Origin: Thomasclavelia sp. | GTDB lineage: Bacteria; Bacillota_I; Bacilli_A; Erysipelotrichales; Coprobacillaceae | Reading direction: 5' to 3' | Assembly (NCBI GenBank): GCA_028749475.1 | Contig: JAQVWN010000015.1 | Coordinates: 1 to 41,346, forward strand | Length of the DNA stretch: 41,346 bases | Part shown: positions 34,600 to 41,346 of the stretch, one piece after another | How positions within the stretch are numbered: the first letter of the stretch is position 1 | How the letters are laid out: every line of letters begins with the position of its first letter | Made by a program: the position numbers and the translations under genes | The notes under the pieces: model-generated | The model's input: only the letters and a program-made list of their open reading frames with translations | Database searches by the model: none | Told to the model about the DNA's origin: nothing

Positions 34600-35445
34600 A
34601 TGATAATTAGTGGTAAAGATATATCAAAAAAAATAAAAGATGAATTAAAAGAGGAAGTTGAAGTAATAAAAACCAAATATAATCGTCTACCAAAGTTAGC
34701 TGTTATTTTAGTGGGAGATAATCAAGCAAGTCAAACATATGTTCGTAATAAAGAAAGAGGATGTCAGTATATCGGAATTGAATCTTTAATGCTTACACAT
34801 GATGAGAATTTTTCTGAAGAAGATTTACTTAAAGAAATTGATGACTTAAATAATGATGAAAGCGTTGATGGAATACTTGTTCAACTTCCATTACCAAAAC
34901 ATATTGATGATAATAAGGTTTTAGAAGCTATCAACCCTGAAAAGGATGTTGATGGATTCCATCCTGAAAATGTCGCAAAACTATTTTTAGGTCAACATTC
35001 ATTAGTACCATGCACACCTAAAGGTATGATGGTAATGTTAGATGAAATAGGTTACGATCTTACTGGTAAAGAAGTAGTTGTAGTTGGTAGAAGTAATATT
35101 GTTGGTAAACCAGTAGCTCTTCTTGCGTTAAACAAGAATGCGACAGTTACTATTGCTCATTCAAGAACTAAGAATCTTAAAGAGGTTTGTAAAAGAGCCG
35201 ACGTTTTAATTGCAGCAATCGGGAAACCAAAATTCTTTAATCATGAATATATCAAAGATGGAGCAGTTGTCTTAGATGTTGGTATGGATAGAGATGAAAA
35301 CAATAAGTTATGTGGAGATGTGGACTATGATGATGTAGTTGATAAGGCTTACGCTATTACTCCAGTACCAGGTGGAGTTGGTCCAATGACTATCACAATG
35401 CTTTTAAAGAATACTTTAGAAGCTTTCTATAATCATAATAAATAG
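34600..35445 (+). CDS. folD: Bifunctional methylene-tetrahydrofolate dehydrogenase/methenyl-tetrahydrofolate cyclohydrolase
   Basis: The 281-residue protein has Y47-x-x-x-K51 (Y-V-R-N-K), the Q-L-P-L-P-K-H substrate motif, D-V-D-G-F-H, P-C-T-P-K-G and the nucleotide-binding G-R-S-N-I-V-G-K-P. Length matches FolD. It supplies formyl-tetrahydrofolate for purine and initiator tRNA synthesis. GGGGGAG precedes the ATG. The small DUF951 gene follows after 11 bases. Confidence 0.93.
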   Translation: MIISGKDISKKIKDELKEEVEVIKTKYNRLPKLAVILVGDNQASQTYVRNKERGCQYIGIESLMLTHDENFSEEDLLKEIDDLNNDESVDGILVQLPLPKHIDDNKVLEAINPEKDVDGFHPENVAKLFLGQHSLVPCTPKGMMVMLDEIGYDLTGKEVVVVGRSNIVGKPVALLALNKNATVTIAHSRTKNLKEVCKRADVLIAAIGKPKFFNHEYIKDGAVVLDVGMDRDENNKLCGDVDYDDVVDKAYAITPVPGGVGPMTITMLLKNTLEAFYNHNK

Positions 35446-35456
35446 GAGATTATTCT

Positions 35457-35645
35457 ATGGAATATAAATTAAACGATATAGTTGAGATGAAAAAAGAACA
35501 TCCTTGTCATAAATCAAAACAGTTCCAAATCATTCGAATGGGAGCTGATATTAAAATTAAATGTCTTGGCTGTGGAGCTGTAGTTATGTTCTCTAGAAGA
35601 GACTTTGAAAAAAGACTTAAAAAAGTAATCAGTAGTGATAAATAA
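35457..35645 (+). CDS. DUF951 family small protein (YyzM-like)
   Basis: The 62-residue protein reads Y-K-L-N-D-I-V-E-M-K-K-E-H-P-C ... D-I-K-I-K-C-L-G-C-G ... F-E-K-R-L-K-K, the typical DUF951 pattern with three conserved cysteines (C17, C36 and C39) and His16/His18, probably a small zinc-binding or nucleic-acid-binding fold. The function is unknown. It is co-transcribed with folD (TAGGAG site) and its last codons form the left arm of the terminator. Confidence 0.88.
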   Translation: MEYKLNDIVEMKKEHPCHKSKQFQIIRMGADIKIKCLGCGAVVMFSRRDFEKRLKKVISSDK

Positions 35646-35662
35646 TCACTACTGATTTTTTA
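35627..35662 (+). terminator. Terminator of the folD-DUF951 unit
   Basis: AATCAGTAGTGAT-aaat-AATCACTACTGATT followed by TTTT. It overlaps the stop codon. Confidence 0.88.
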
Positions 35663-35669
35663 TAAACTT

Positions 35670-35698
35670 AAAACAAGACTAAGTTAGTCTTGTTTTTG
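35670..35698 (-). terminator. Terminator of the MazG/helicase operon
   Basis: AAAACAAGACTAA pairs with TTAGTCTTGTTTT, with T-runs on both strands; it overlaps the helicase stop codon. Confidence 0.8.
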
Positions 35699-37426
35699 AG
35701 TTTCGATAAATTGTTCAAAGTACTTCCTTAATTCATCATCACAAACATAAATATAAGTACCTTTTATACCTCTAGTTAAAATGATTTTATATATATTAAT
35801 AATATACTCTAGTAACTCATTGTCATCTTTGATACTAACTTTTCCTTTTGTATCATAATATTCATCTTTATTTACGATAAACTTATTATTTTTAAAGTCA
35901 TAAGATAAATCATTACCTATGATTAAACCAGTATAATTTAAGTCATATCCTTGGACTTTGTGAATACATCCAATTTCATCAATTGCATGTTTACTATTTA
36001 TCCAATCATTCTCTGTATTCCAAAAGTACTTATGTCCTTGGATTTCAATATCATACAAATTATTAGTAGTAATCTCTTTATAACTTTTACCTTTTGTTTT
36101 CCAAGGCCAAGAATAGCCGGCTATATTACGACATAAATCTAATTCTTTATCTTTCTTTTTAATATCTTTAATCATTTGATCAACATCATTATACAATTTA
36201 AAATCATAGTCTTTAAAAGACATTTTCTTATTAGTCTTTAATTTATTAGAGAATAAATTATTTATAAATTGAATATATTCATTACCACCTGCAACCCTCA
36301 TTTGGGTAGTAAGTGAATATGAATTAGATAATTCAATTAAATCTTCAAAACTTTTCTTATCGATATCAGCTGGTCTAATAGATTGTTTTTTGTCATAAAA
36401 CAATATTTGATACTTACTGCATTTCATTACCCAATCAAGTTGAGTCCCACTGTTATCAAACCCAAGTGATCTATTAATATCATCAAATGCTTTATAGTTG
36501 GTAATTCCTTTACGGGAAGTTAAGCGATGAGCTTCATCAACAATTAAAAGATCATATTTTTTCTTACACACATCATTAGGACCAATAATTATTGAACTAG
36601 GATTAACAGCATCTTTACTTGGCTTTTTAATTCCTCTTAATACTTTTTTTAAAGTGTTTCTTAAAGATACCATCGGAACTACAAATCCAATAGAAATTGG
36701 TTTACCATTATTATATGTTTTTAGTTTTTCAATAGATTTAATTATTCCATTATCATCATCATTTTCTTCCAAATCAGAAGCATCAACATTTCGATATAAA
36801 CCTTCATAGATAGTTTTGATTAAATACATTGCTAGAATTGTTTTACCAGTACCAGCAGAACCATTTACAATAAAACTTCTACGTTCATTATTCTTAGCAC
36901 ATTTTGCAATATCATTAATAATATCGTTAGCAGTTGTATATTGATCAGGAGTTAATGATTTATAAGGTGAATATTTAAAGAGATCAGAGTTCTCTAATTG
37001 CGCTAGCTTGGATATTACAAGTTGTTTATCAGCAAGTAATTTCCATATTTTTGGAACCTCATTAATATACTTTTGTCTTTGATAGTAATCATGACTTTGA
37101 GATTGACCTGAATTACCATTTTGAAGCTTATATTTATTATCTGCTCCAAAATATTGAATTAATAAAGATTCAATGTCTAGAATTGCTGATTTGTTAAAAC
37201 TATCATTATGAATAATATTAACTTTTTTTAACTTTTTTCTCTCCGCATTATCTAGATGGTTTTTCATTCGATTATAGGCGTTTTGACTTTCACCAATATA
37301 AGCTTCTTTATCATTATTAATTACATACACAATGGGCCAGTTTTGACCATATTTTTTGAAAAGAAGCTCATTTAAATCATCTTTGTTAAAATCAAAAGTA
37401 TCTATTTTTGATTTATAATTTGTCAT
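35684..37426 (-). CDS. GIY-YIG nuclease fused to a Schlafen-group-3 (DUF2075) DNA/RNA helicase
   Basis: In 580 residues, the N-terminal domain (about 28-105) is a GIY-YIG nuclease with Y34, Y43-I-G45, R53 in Y-N-R-M and catalytic glutamate E86 in I-E-S-L-L-I. A linker follows, then a superfamily 1-like helicase domain: Walker A G-S-A-G-T-G-K-T (189-196), Walker B L-I-V-D-E-A-H (294-300), T-Q-M-R near 375, H-K-V-Q-G near 495 and L-T-R-G near 550. The DUF2075 family is now placed in Schlafen group 3, often found in phage-defence settings. All key nuclease and ATPase residues are present, so it is probably active. Its ATG lies inside the end of the upstream MazG-like gene (14-base overlap). Confidence 0.82.
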   Translation of the reverse strand: MTNYKSKIDTFDFNKDDLNELLFKKYGQNWPIVYVINNDKEAYIGESQNAYNRMKNHLDNAERKKLKKVNIIHNDSFNKSAILDIESLLIQYFGADNKYKLQNGNSGQSQSHDYYQRQKYINEVPKIWKLLADKQLVISKLAQLENSDLFKYSPYKSLTPDQYTTANDIINDIAKCAKNNERRSFIVNGSAGTGKTILAMYLIKTIYEGLYRNVDASDLEENDDDNGIIKSIEKLKTYNNGKPISIGFVVPMVSLRNTLKKVLRGIKKPSKDAVNPSSIIIGPNDVCKKKYDLLIVDEAHRLTSRKGITNYKAFDDINRSLGFDNSGTQLDWVMKCSKYQILFYDKKQSIRPADIDKKSFEDLIELSNSYSLTTQMRVAGGNEYIQFINNLFSNKLKTNKKMSFKDYDFKLYNDVDQMIKDIKKKDKELDLCRNIAGYSWPWKTKGKSYKEITTNNLYDIEIQGHKYFWNTENDWINSKHAIDEIGCIHKVQGYDLNYTGLIIGNDLSYDFKNNKFIVNKDEYYDTKGKVSIKDDNELLEYIINIYKIILTRGIKGTYIYVCDDELRKYFEQFIETQKQD

Positions 37427-37727
37427 ACTTAGTGCTAACTCCTTTAGCTTTATCGATAGGATATTTCTTTTTACTTACTTCAAGTTTACTTAAAATAATT
37501 TCCTTCAAATCTACATCTAGTTTATCAGCCATTAAAATACAATAGTTAACTACATCAGCTAATTCTTCACATACATCATCTTTATTATATTCATTATTCC
37601 ATTGAAAACATTCAAGAAGTTCTCCAGCTTCAATGGAAATACTTTTAGCTAAGTTTTCAGGACTATGAAATTGATCCCAATCTCTTTCTTTATTGAATTC
37701 AATAATTTTATTTTTAAGTTCATCCAT
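37413..37727 (-). CDS. MazG-like nucleotide pyrophosphohydrolase (dCTPase/RS21-C6 type)
   Basis: The 104-residue all-alpha protein has R-D-W-D-Q-F-H-S-P-E-N-L (15-26), then E33-x-x-E36 in S-I-E-A-G-E-L-L-E and E55-x-x-D58 in E-E-L-A-D-V, the metal-binding acids of MazG-type enzymes. The W-x-Q-F-H-x-P-x-N-L segment is typical of the dCTP pyrophosphatase branch. It would cleave nucleoside triphosphates, probably dNTPs, to monophosphates. It is the first gene of a two-gene operon overlapping the helicase gene, with AAGGTGG as ribosome binding site. Single-domain MazG proteins act in housecleaning; the overlap with a nuclease-helicase points to a role in defence or DNA damage response. Confidence 0.85.
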   Translation of the reverse strand: MDELKNKIIEFNKERDWDQFHSPENLAKSISIEAGELLECFQWNNEYNKDDVCEELADVVNYCILMADKLDVDLKEIILSKLEVSKKKYPIDKAKGVSTKYDKL

Positions 37728-37959
37728 ATAAATACCACCTTTTTTTATATTGTAGCATTAATAATCTTTATTTTTAAATAACTATATTAATTATTGCTAC
37801 TTGCGTTATTTTTACTAAAAACTAATTTATATATATCTAGTTTACTGCTTATTTCAAATTATCTTGATTCTAACGATATTTTTTGTCGTTTAAAAAGCCA
37901 AAAATCTTTTAACAGATACTCAAATATGTTAGAATGAAACACGGAGAAAGGAAGATAAT

Positions 37960-38385
37960 ATGACAATTGCAGGGAAGATAGCTTATATTTCTAATCAGAA
38001 TAATAAGTATATCAATAGTAAGTTAAAGGGTAAAGGTGTGACTTATTCCGAAGCAAAAATTATTAGAGTTGTGTATAATAATCCAGGATGTACACAAGAT
38101 TTTCTGGTTAAACAAATGGTTGTTGATAAAGCGGTTGTGGCTAGATCGCTAAAATCAATGCAAGACAAAGGATTTGTAAAAAGGATTATGCACGAAGATG
38201 ATAAGCGCAAAAAAATTATCAAACTTACTAAAAAAGGTTATGATATTCAACCAAGCATTGAGTACTTATTCAAACAAGCGAATAAACGCTTAATTGCTAC
38301 AATGAATGTTGATACAAAAAAAGATTTGAATCGGTTATTAAATACTTTATTAAGTAATTCAAAAACTGAAACTCAAGAATTATAG
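37960..38385 (+). CDS. MarR-family transcriptional regulator
   Basis: The 141-residue protein is a winged helix of MarR type: helix-turn-helix region about 35-75 (T-Q-D-F-L-V-K-Q-M-V-V-D-K-A-V-V-A-R-S-L) and the wing with D-D-K-R-K-K-I-I-K-L-T-K-K-G (about 80-93), matching the conserved D-x-R of MarR. It would bind palindromic DNA as a dimer. It lies 146 bases upstream of a GH1 gene on the same strand but has its own terminator. The inverted repeats at 38416-38465 are candidate sites. AAAGGAAG precedes the ATG. Confidence 0.8.
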   Translation: MTIAGKIAYISNQNNKYINSKLKGKGVTYSEAKIIRVVYNNPGCTQDFLVKQMVVDKAVVARSLKSMQDKGFVKRIMHEDDKRKKIIKLTKKGYDIQPSIEYLFKQANKRLIATMNVDTKKDLNRLLNTLLSNSKTETQEL

Positions 38386-38404
38386 AATCCTATAATTCTT
38401 TTTT
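38375..38404 (+). terminator. Terminator after the MarR gene
   Basis: AAGAATTATAG-aatc-CTATAATTCTT followed by TTTT. The left arm contains the last codons and the stop. Confidence 0.85.
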
Positions 38405-38415
38405 GTTTGAAAATT

Positions 38416-38465
38416 AGTTTCATTATACTATTAAATAATCAATATCTATGAAACTTTGATATTGA
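38416..38465. promoter_or_regulatory. Two interleaved inverted repeats upstream of the third GH1 gene
   Basis: AGTTTCAT (38416-38423) with ATGAAACT (38448-38455), and TCAATATC (38439-38446) with GATATTGA (38458-38465). A -10-like TATACT lies at 38424-38429 between the arms. Likely operator region, with the MarR protein as first candidate. Confidence 0.45.
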
Positions 38466-38531
38466 GTTTTTTAATAAGTTTATTTTTTAAAATTAGTTAG
38501 ATAAAATAAATCTATAGGAGGAATTAGATAT

Positions 38532-39890
38532 ATGATGCAAAAAGGATTTTTATGGGGAGGAGCAGTAACTGCTCACCAAAGTGAAGGCGCTTACACTGCC
38601 TGTGGTAAATCTCCAGCTGTTTGTGATTTGTTTCCAAAACCAGAACATAGTGATTTCAAAGATGGGATAGATGAATTCCATCGTTATGATGAAGATTTTT
38701 CTTTATTTGAAGAAATGGGATTTACTAGTTATCGTTTTTCTATTGACTGGTCAAGAGTATGCCCTGATGGGGTGAACTTTTCAGAAGAAGGAATGCAATT
38801 TTATGATGACTTTATTGATTCAATGATTGCTCATGGAATGGAACCAATGTGTTCTTTATACCATTTTGAAATGCCTCAATCATTAATGAATGAATACAAC
38901 GGATTCTATTCAAGAAAAGTCGTAGATATGTTTGTAACTTATGCTAATAAGATGATTGATCGTTATGGTGATCGAGTAAAGAAATGGATTTCTTTTAATG
39001 AACAAAACGCTATTGGTATTCCTGGAAGTAAAAAGGTTGCTTATGGAGCTGTATGTCCTAAGGATGTTCCAGAGAATAAGTTTATTGCTCAATTAGTTCA
39101 TAATACTTTTATAGCTCATGCAAAAGTAGTAGAAAAAGTTCATACTATTAAAGATGCTATTATTTTAGGAATGAATATTTATATTCCAACCTATGGTGCT
39201 ACATGTAATCCATTAGATATTGAAGAAGCTATGAATCAAATGGCTATCAATGATATGTACTTTGAAATGTTTACTTATGGTAAATATTCTTCTTATATGT
39301 GGTCTAAGTATAAAAAAGAAAACTGTGTACCAGAAATGGAAGAAGGGGATTTAAAACTTCTAGAAAATAATAAATGTGATTGGCTATCATTATCTTACTA
39401 TTTTTCAACAGTTGCTTCTGCAGGAAAACAATCTGTTAGTATGGATGGTAATGCCAAAGCTACAATAAATCCATATTTAAAGAGTAGTGAATGGGGATGG
39501 CAAATTGATCCAATCTCATTAAGACTAGGATTAAGAGATATTTATGCTAAGTATCGTTTACCAGTCATGGTAGTAGAAAATGGATTTGGTATGCGTGATA
39601 AACTTGTAAATAATACAGTTGAAGATAATGAACGTATTAATTATATGAGAGACCATATAGATCAAATATCTCAGGCCATTGATGAAGGTGTTGACTGTCG
39701 TGGCTATCTAATGTGGGGACCTATTGATATACTTTCTAGCCAAGGAGAAATGGGTAAACGTTATGGTACTATTTATGTCAATCGTGATGATAAAGATTTA
39801 AAGGATATGAAGCGTTATAAAAAGAAATCATTCAACTGGTATAAGAAAGTAATTTCTACTAACGGAAAAGATACAAAAAATGAGGATTAA
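38532..39890 (+). CDS. 6-phospho-beta-glucosidase-like glycoside hydrolase family 1 enzyme
   Basis: The 452-residue enzyme starts F-L-W-G-G-A-V-T-A-H-Q, with acid/base E157 in S-F-N-E-Q-N and nucleophile E349 in V-V-E-N-G. Sequence and order of motifs resemble the second GH1 gene at 26194 ([25 protein letters not shown] at the end), so it belongs to the same phospho-beta-glucosidase branch but is shorter. The C-terminal lysine/tyrosine region fits a phosphorylated substrate. An AGGAGG site stands 10 bases before the first of two ATG codons. No PTS gene is adjacent. Confidence 0.85.
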   Translation: MMQKGFLWGGAVTAHQSEGAYTACGKSPAVCDLFPKPEHSDFKDGIDEFHRYDEDFSLFEEMGFTSYRFSIDWSRVCPDGVNFSEEGMQFYDDFIDSMIAHGMEPMCSLYHFEMPQSLMNEYNGFYSRKVVDMFVTYANKMIDRYGDRVKKWISFNEQNAIGIPGSKKVAYGAVCPKDVPENKFIAQLVHNTFIAHAKVVEKVHTIKDAIILGMNIYIPTYGATCNPLDIEEAMNQMAINDMYFEMFTYGKYSSYMWSKYKKENCVPEMEEGDLKLLENNKCDWLSLSYYFSTVASAGKQSVSMDGNAKATINPYLKSSEWGWQIDPISLRLGLRDIYAKYRLPVMVVENGFGMRDKLVNNTVEDNERINYMRDHIDQISQAIDEGVDCRGYLMWGPIDILSSQGEMGKRYGTIYVNRDDKDLKDMKRYKKKSFNWYKKVISTNGKDTKNED

Positions 39891-39908
39891 TAATCCTCAT
39901 TTTTATTT
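39876..39908 (+). terminator. Terminator after the third GH1 gene
   Basis: AAATGAGGAT-taata-ATCCTCATTT then TTATTT; it overlaps the stop codon. Confidence 0.85.
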
Positions 39909-39919
39909 ACTTTGTTTTG

Positions 39920-39952
<33 letters not shown>

Positions 39953-39957
39953 ATCGT

Positions 39958-39963
39958 TATAAT
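39958..39963 (+). promoter_or_regulatory. -10 element (TATAAT) of the N/Q-rich membrane protein gene
   Basis: Consensus -10. The -35 position falls within the (TA)14 tract; better -35-like sequences TTGTTT (39912) and TTGCTA (39917) lie on the far side of the tract. Confidence 0.5.
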
Positions 39964-40029
39964 GCTTTTGAAGGAAAAAATCAAAAATGGAATTGTGCGG
40001 CATTTTTGACAGTGTGAAGGAGAAAATTT

Positions 40030-41124
40030 ATGGATAACAATAATCCAAACAACAATGGGAATGGTTTTAATAACCAATCTGGGCAAAGCCCTAATGTAAA
40101 TGGACAAAATGTGCCAACTCAAAATGGTAATGGAGGATATAACACTCAATGCAATAATCAAAGCCAAGGAAACTATAATCAACCAAATAGTACTAATCCA
40201 AATCAAGGTAATTTTTATCAACAAAATGGGTATACTCAAGGTAATAACCAATTTAATCAAATGGGTCAAAATCCTAATCAACAATATCCAGGAGGAATGA
40301 ACAATCAAAATCCAAATGGATTTGGTGCTAAATTTAAACAATTCATTTCTACTACAAAAGGGAAAGTAATTAGTATAGTTGTAGTAGCTGCGCTTGTGAT
40401 TGGAACAGTTATAATAGTAACAAATCCTTTTCAAAAGGATACTGATATTGATTTAGCTACTGATGCTTATTGCACTTTTACTGGAATAAATGGTAAAGGG
40501 GAAGTTAATGAAGAATTATTAAACGTTAATAATAGTTACGAATATTCTAAAAATAACGATGATAAAGATATTAATGCCTTCTTAGATACAGTTACATATA
40601 CTATGGATAAGAAATCTGGGCTATCTAATGGTGATACCATAACAGTAACTGCTAACTATGATGAAGAGAAAGCTGATGATTTACATTTAAATATTACTAA
40701 TGATAAATGTACTCTTAAAGTTAAAGATTTAGAAGTTTTATATCAAAGTTCTGATAAGGTAACATCAGATATAGTTACTAAAGTTAAAACTGTAATGGAT
40801 ACAAGTGCTAACCAAGCTTTAAAAAACACTATTGATGGAGATGCATCAATTAGTGGAGCAACAATAGAATATCAATCAATGTATTTTGGCTTTAATAATT
40901 CTACAGATGATCCATCAAATATGATGGTTGGTATTTATAAACTTTCATTATCTGGACATCATTATTATATTTATTGGTATTTAAAGGATGTAACTGATCA
41001 AGGAGTATCACTTATGATTCCTGAAATGAAAGAATTAACAGATAGTTTTGATGGAAGTATTGATACAGCTGTAAACTCAGTTAAAACTGATTTTTCTAGT
41101 TATTCATTTACAGAAGTAAAATAA
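40030..41124 (+). CDS. Single-pass membrane protein with N/Q-rich cytosolic tail and extracellular domain
   Basis: In 364 residues, the first 100 hold about 33 Asn and 18 Gln with Gly, Pro and Tyr and almost no charged residues, a prion-like low-complexity composition. A basic stretch (K-F-K-Q-F-I-S-T-T-K-G-K) and a hydrophobic helix (113-131) follow, so the tail should be cytosolic and residues 135-364 outside. The outer part contains T-F-T-G-I-N-G-K-G and L-S-N-G-D-T-I-T-V-T, a pattern seen in Firmicutes membrane proteins that have a zinc ribbon in place of the N/Q tail. The function is unknown. GAAGGAG precedes the ATG. The gene runs up to the IS element, which appears to have cut its terminator. 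Confidence 0.78.
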   Translation: MDNNNPNNNGNGFNNQSGQSPNVNGQNVPTQNGNGGYNTQCNNQSQGNYNQPNSTNPNQGNFYQQNGYTQGNNQFNQMGQNPNQQYPGGMNNQNPNGFGAKFKQFISTTKGKVISIVVVAALVIGTVIIVTNPFQKDTDIDLATDAYCTFTGINGKGEVNEELLNVNNSYEYSKNNDDKDINAFLDTVTYTMDKKSGLSNGDTITVTANYDEEKADDLHLNITNDKCTLKVKDLEVLYQSSDKVTSDIVTKVKTVMDTSANQALKNTIDGDASISGATIEYQSMYFGFNNSTDDPSNMMVGIYKLSLSGHHYYIYWYLKDVTDQGVSLMIPEMKELTDSFDGSIDTAVNSVKTDFSSYSFTEVK

Positions 41125-41139
41125 AAAGAGCTTATGAAG
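41125..41139 (+). terminator. Remnant of a terminator hairpin (left arm only)
   Basis: AAAAAGAGCTTATGA directly after the stop codon looks like the rising arm of a terminator, but the matching arm is absent because the IS3 element begins here. Confidence 0.35.
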
Positions 41140-41346
41140 TGAACCCAATTTATTGGACACTGGTTTAATTATTTAATTTGTTCAACTAATAAGGATTGAT
41201 TCCTGTATTGTACAGGAGTTAATCCTTTTAATTTTGTTGTAATTCTTTCAGTATTGTAATAATTGATATAATCCTCAATTGCTTTCTTTAATTCTTCTAA
41301 CGACTCAAAAGAATATTCATATCCATAAAACATTTCTTTCTTCATT
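41140..41346 (-). mobile_element. IS3-family insertion sequence, 3' end fragment
   Basis: The probable terminal repeat TGAACCCAATTTATTGGACAC starts at 41140 (read on the plus strand) and is typical of the IS150 group. It is followed by the end of orfB. The rest of the element lies beyond the window. Confidence 0.65.
41169..41346 (-). CDS. IS3-family transposase OrfB, C-terminal part (runs off the right edge)
   Basis: The minus-strand frame gives the last 58 residues of an IS3 OrfB integrase: a Y-I-N-Y-Y-N-T-E-R-I segment followed by K-L-K-G-L-T-P-V-Q-Y-R. These are the standard C-terminal marks of DDE integrases of IS3/IS150 elements. The catalytic triad would lie upstream, outside the window. 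The stop is TAA at 41169-41171. Confidence 0.85.
   Translation of the reverse strand, partial: MKKEMFYGYEYSFESLEELKKAIEDYINYYNTERITTKLKGLTPVQYRNQSLLVEQIK

Overview
The window is very AT-rich, uses strong AGGAGG-type ribosome binding sites and simple hairpin-plus-T-tract terminators, and encodes Firmicutes-type proteins: a lactose PTS, a Leloir operon with class II GalT, RelQ, the MEP-pathway enzyme IspD, DUF951 and an LPXTG-like surface protein. This fits a low-GC Bacillota, most likely a gut or rumen Erysipelotrichia/Coprobacillaceae-like organism. The taxonomic assignment below phylum is inference. Both ends of the window run into IS3-family insertion sequences, the 5' part of orfA at the left and the 3' part of orfB at the right, both on the minus strand. 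That is what a draft contig broken at a repeated element looks like.

Layout. 1-221: IS3 fragment. 445-5331: a large secreted protein with a C-type-lectin-like domain, 13 repeats and a terminal dockerin. 5620-10257: an alpha/beta hydrolase (minus strand), a Cof-type HAD phosphatase, a membrane-linked XRE regulator, and a two-gene esterase plus ATP-grasp unit. 10526-17053: a lactose PTS operon (LevR-like regulator, lacF, lacE, lacG, HAD hydrolase). 17097-18464: a surface protein. 18626-24513: the galactose (Leloir) locus, with galE-galR on the minus strand divergent from galT-galM-galK. 24584-26120: a histidinol-phosphatase-like PHP protein and CutC. 26194-27636: a second GH1 phospho-beta-glycosidase. 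27720-29087: an undecaprenyl-phosphate sugar transferase. 29113-29790: RelQ (minus strand). 29865-31888: ispD and a GH3 enzyme. 32022-33017: rpsF-ssb-rpsR. 33118-35645: an FAD dehydrogenase, folD and DUF951. 35684-37727: a minus-strand pair of a MazG-like pyrophosphohydrolase and a GIY-YIG/Schlafen-group-3 helicase. 37960-39890: a MarR regulator and a third GH1 enzyme. 40030-41124: an N/Q-rich single-pass membrane protein. 41140-end: IS3 fragment.

How the genes work together. The dominant theme is uptake and breakdown of beta-galactosides and beta-glucosides. Lactose is imported and phosphorylated by LacF/LacE, and lactose-6-phosphate is split by LacG. Free galactose is handled by GalM, GalK, GalT and GalE. 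The two other GH1 enzymes probably split other PTS-derived 6-phospho-beta-glucosides. The tagatose-6-phosphate genes (lacABCD) needed for galactose-6-phosphate are not in the window.

The most interesting signals are: five TTTA(G/C)TAAA boxes phased at about 22 bp across the galE/galT divergent promoter; the MazG-like/GIY-YIG-helicase pair, a candidate defence module; a LevR-type regulator whose AAA+ domain has lost its ATPase and sigma-54 signatures; a (TA)14 tract just upstream of the promoter of the N/Q-rich membrane protein; and the dockerin-bearing lectin-like surface protein.
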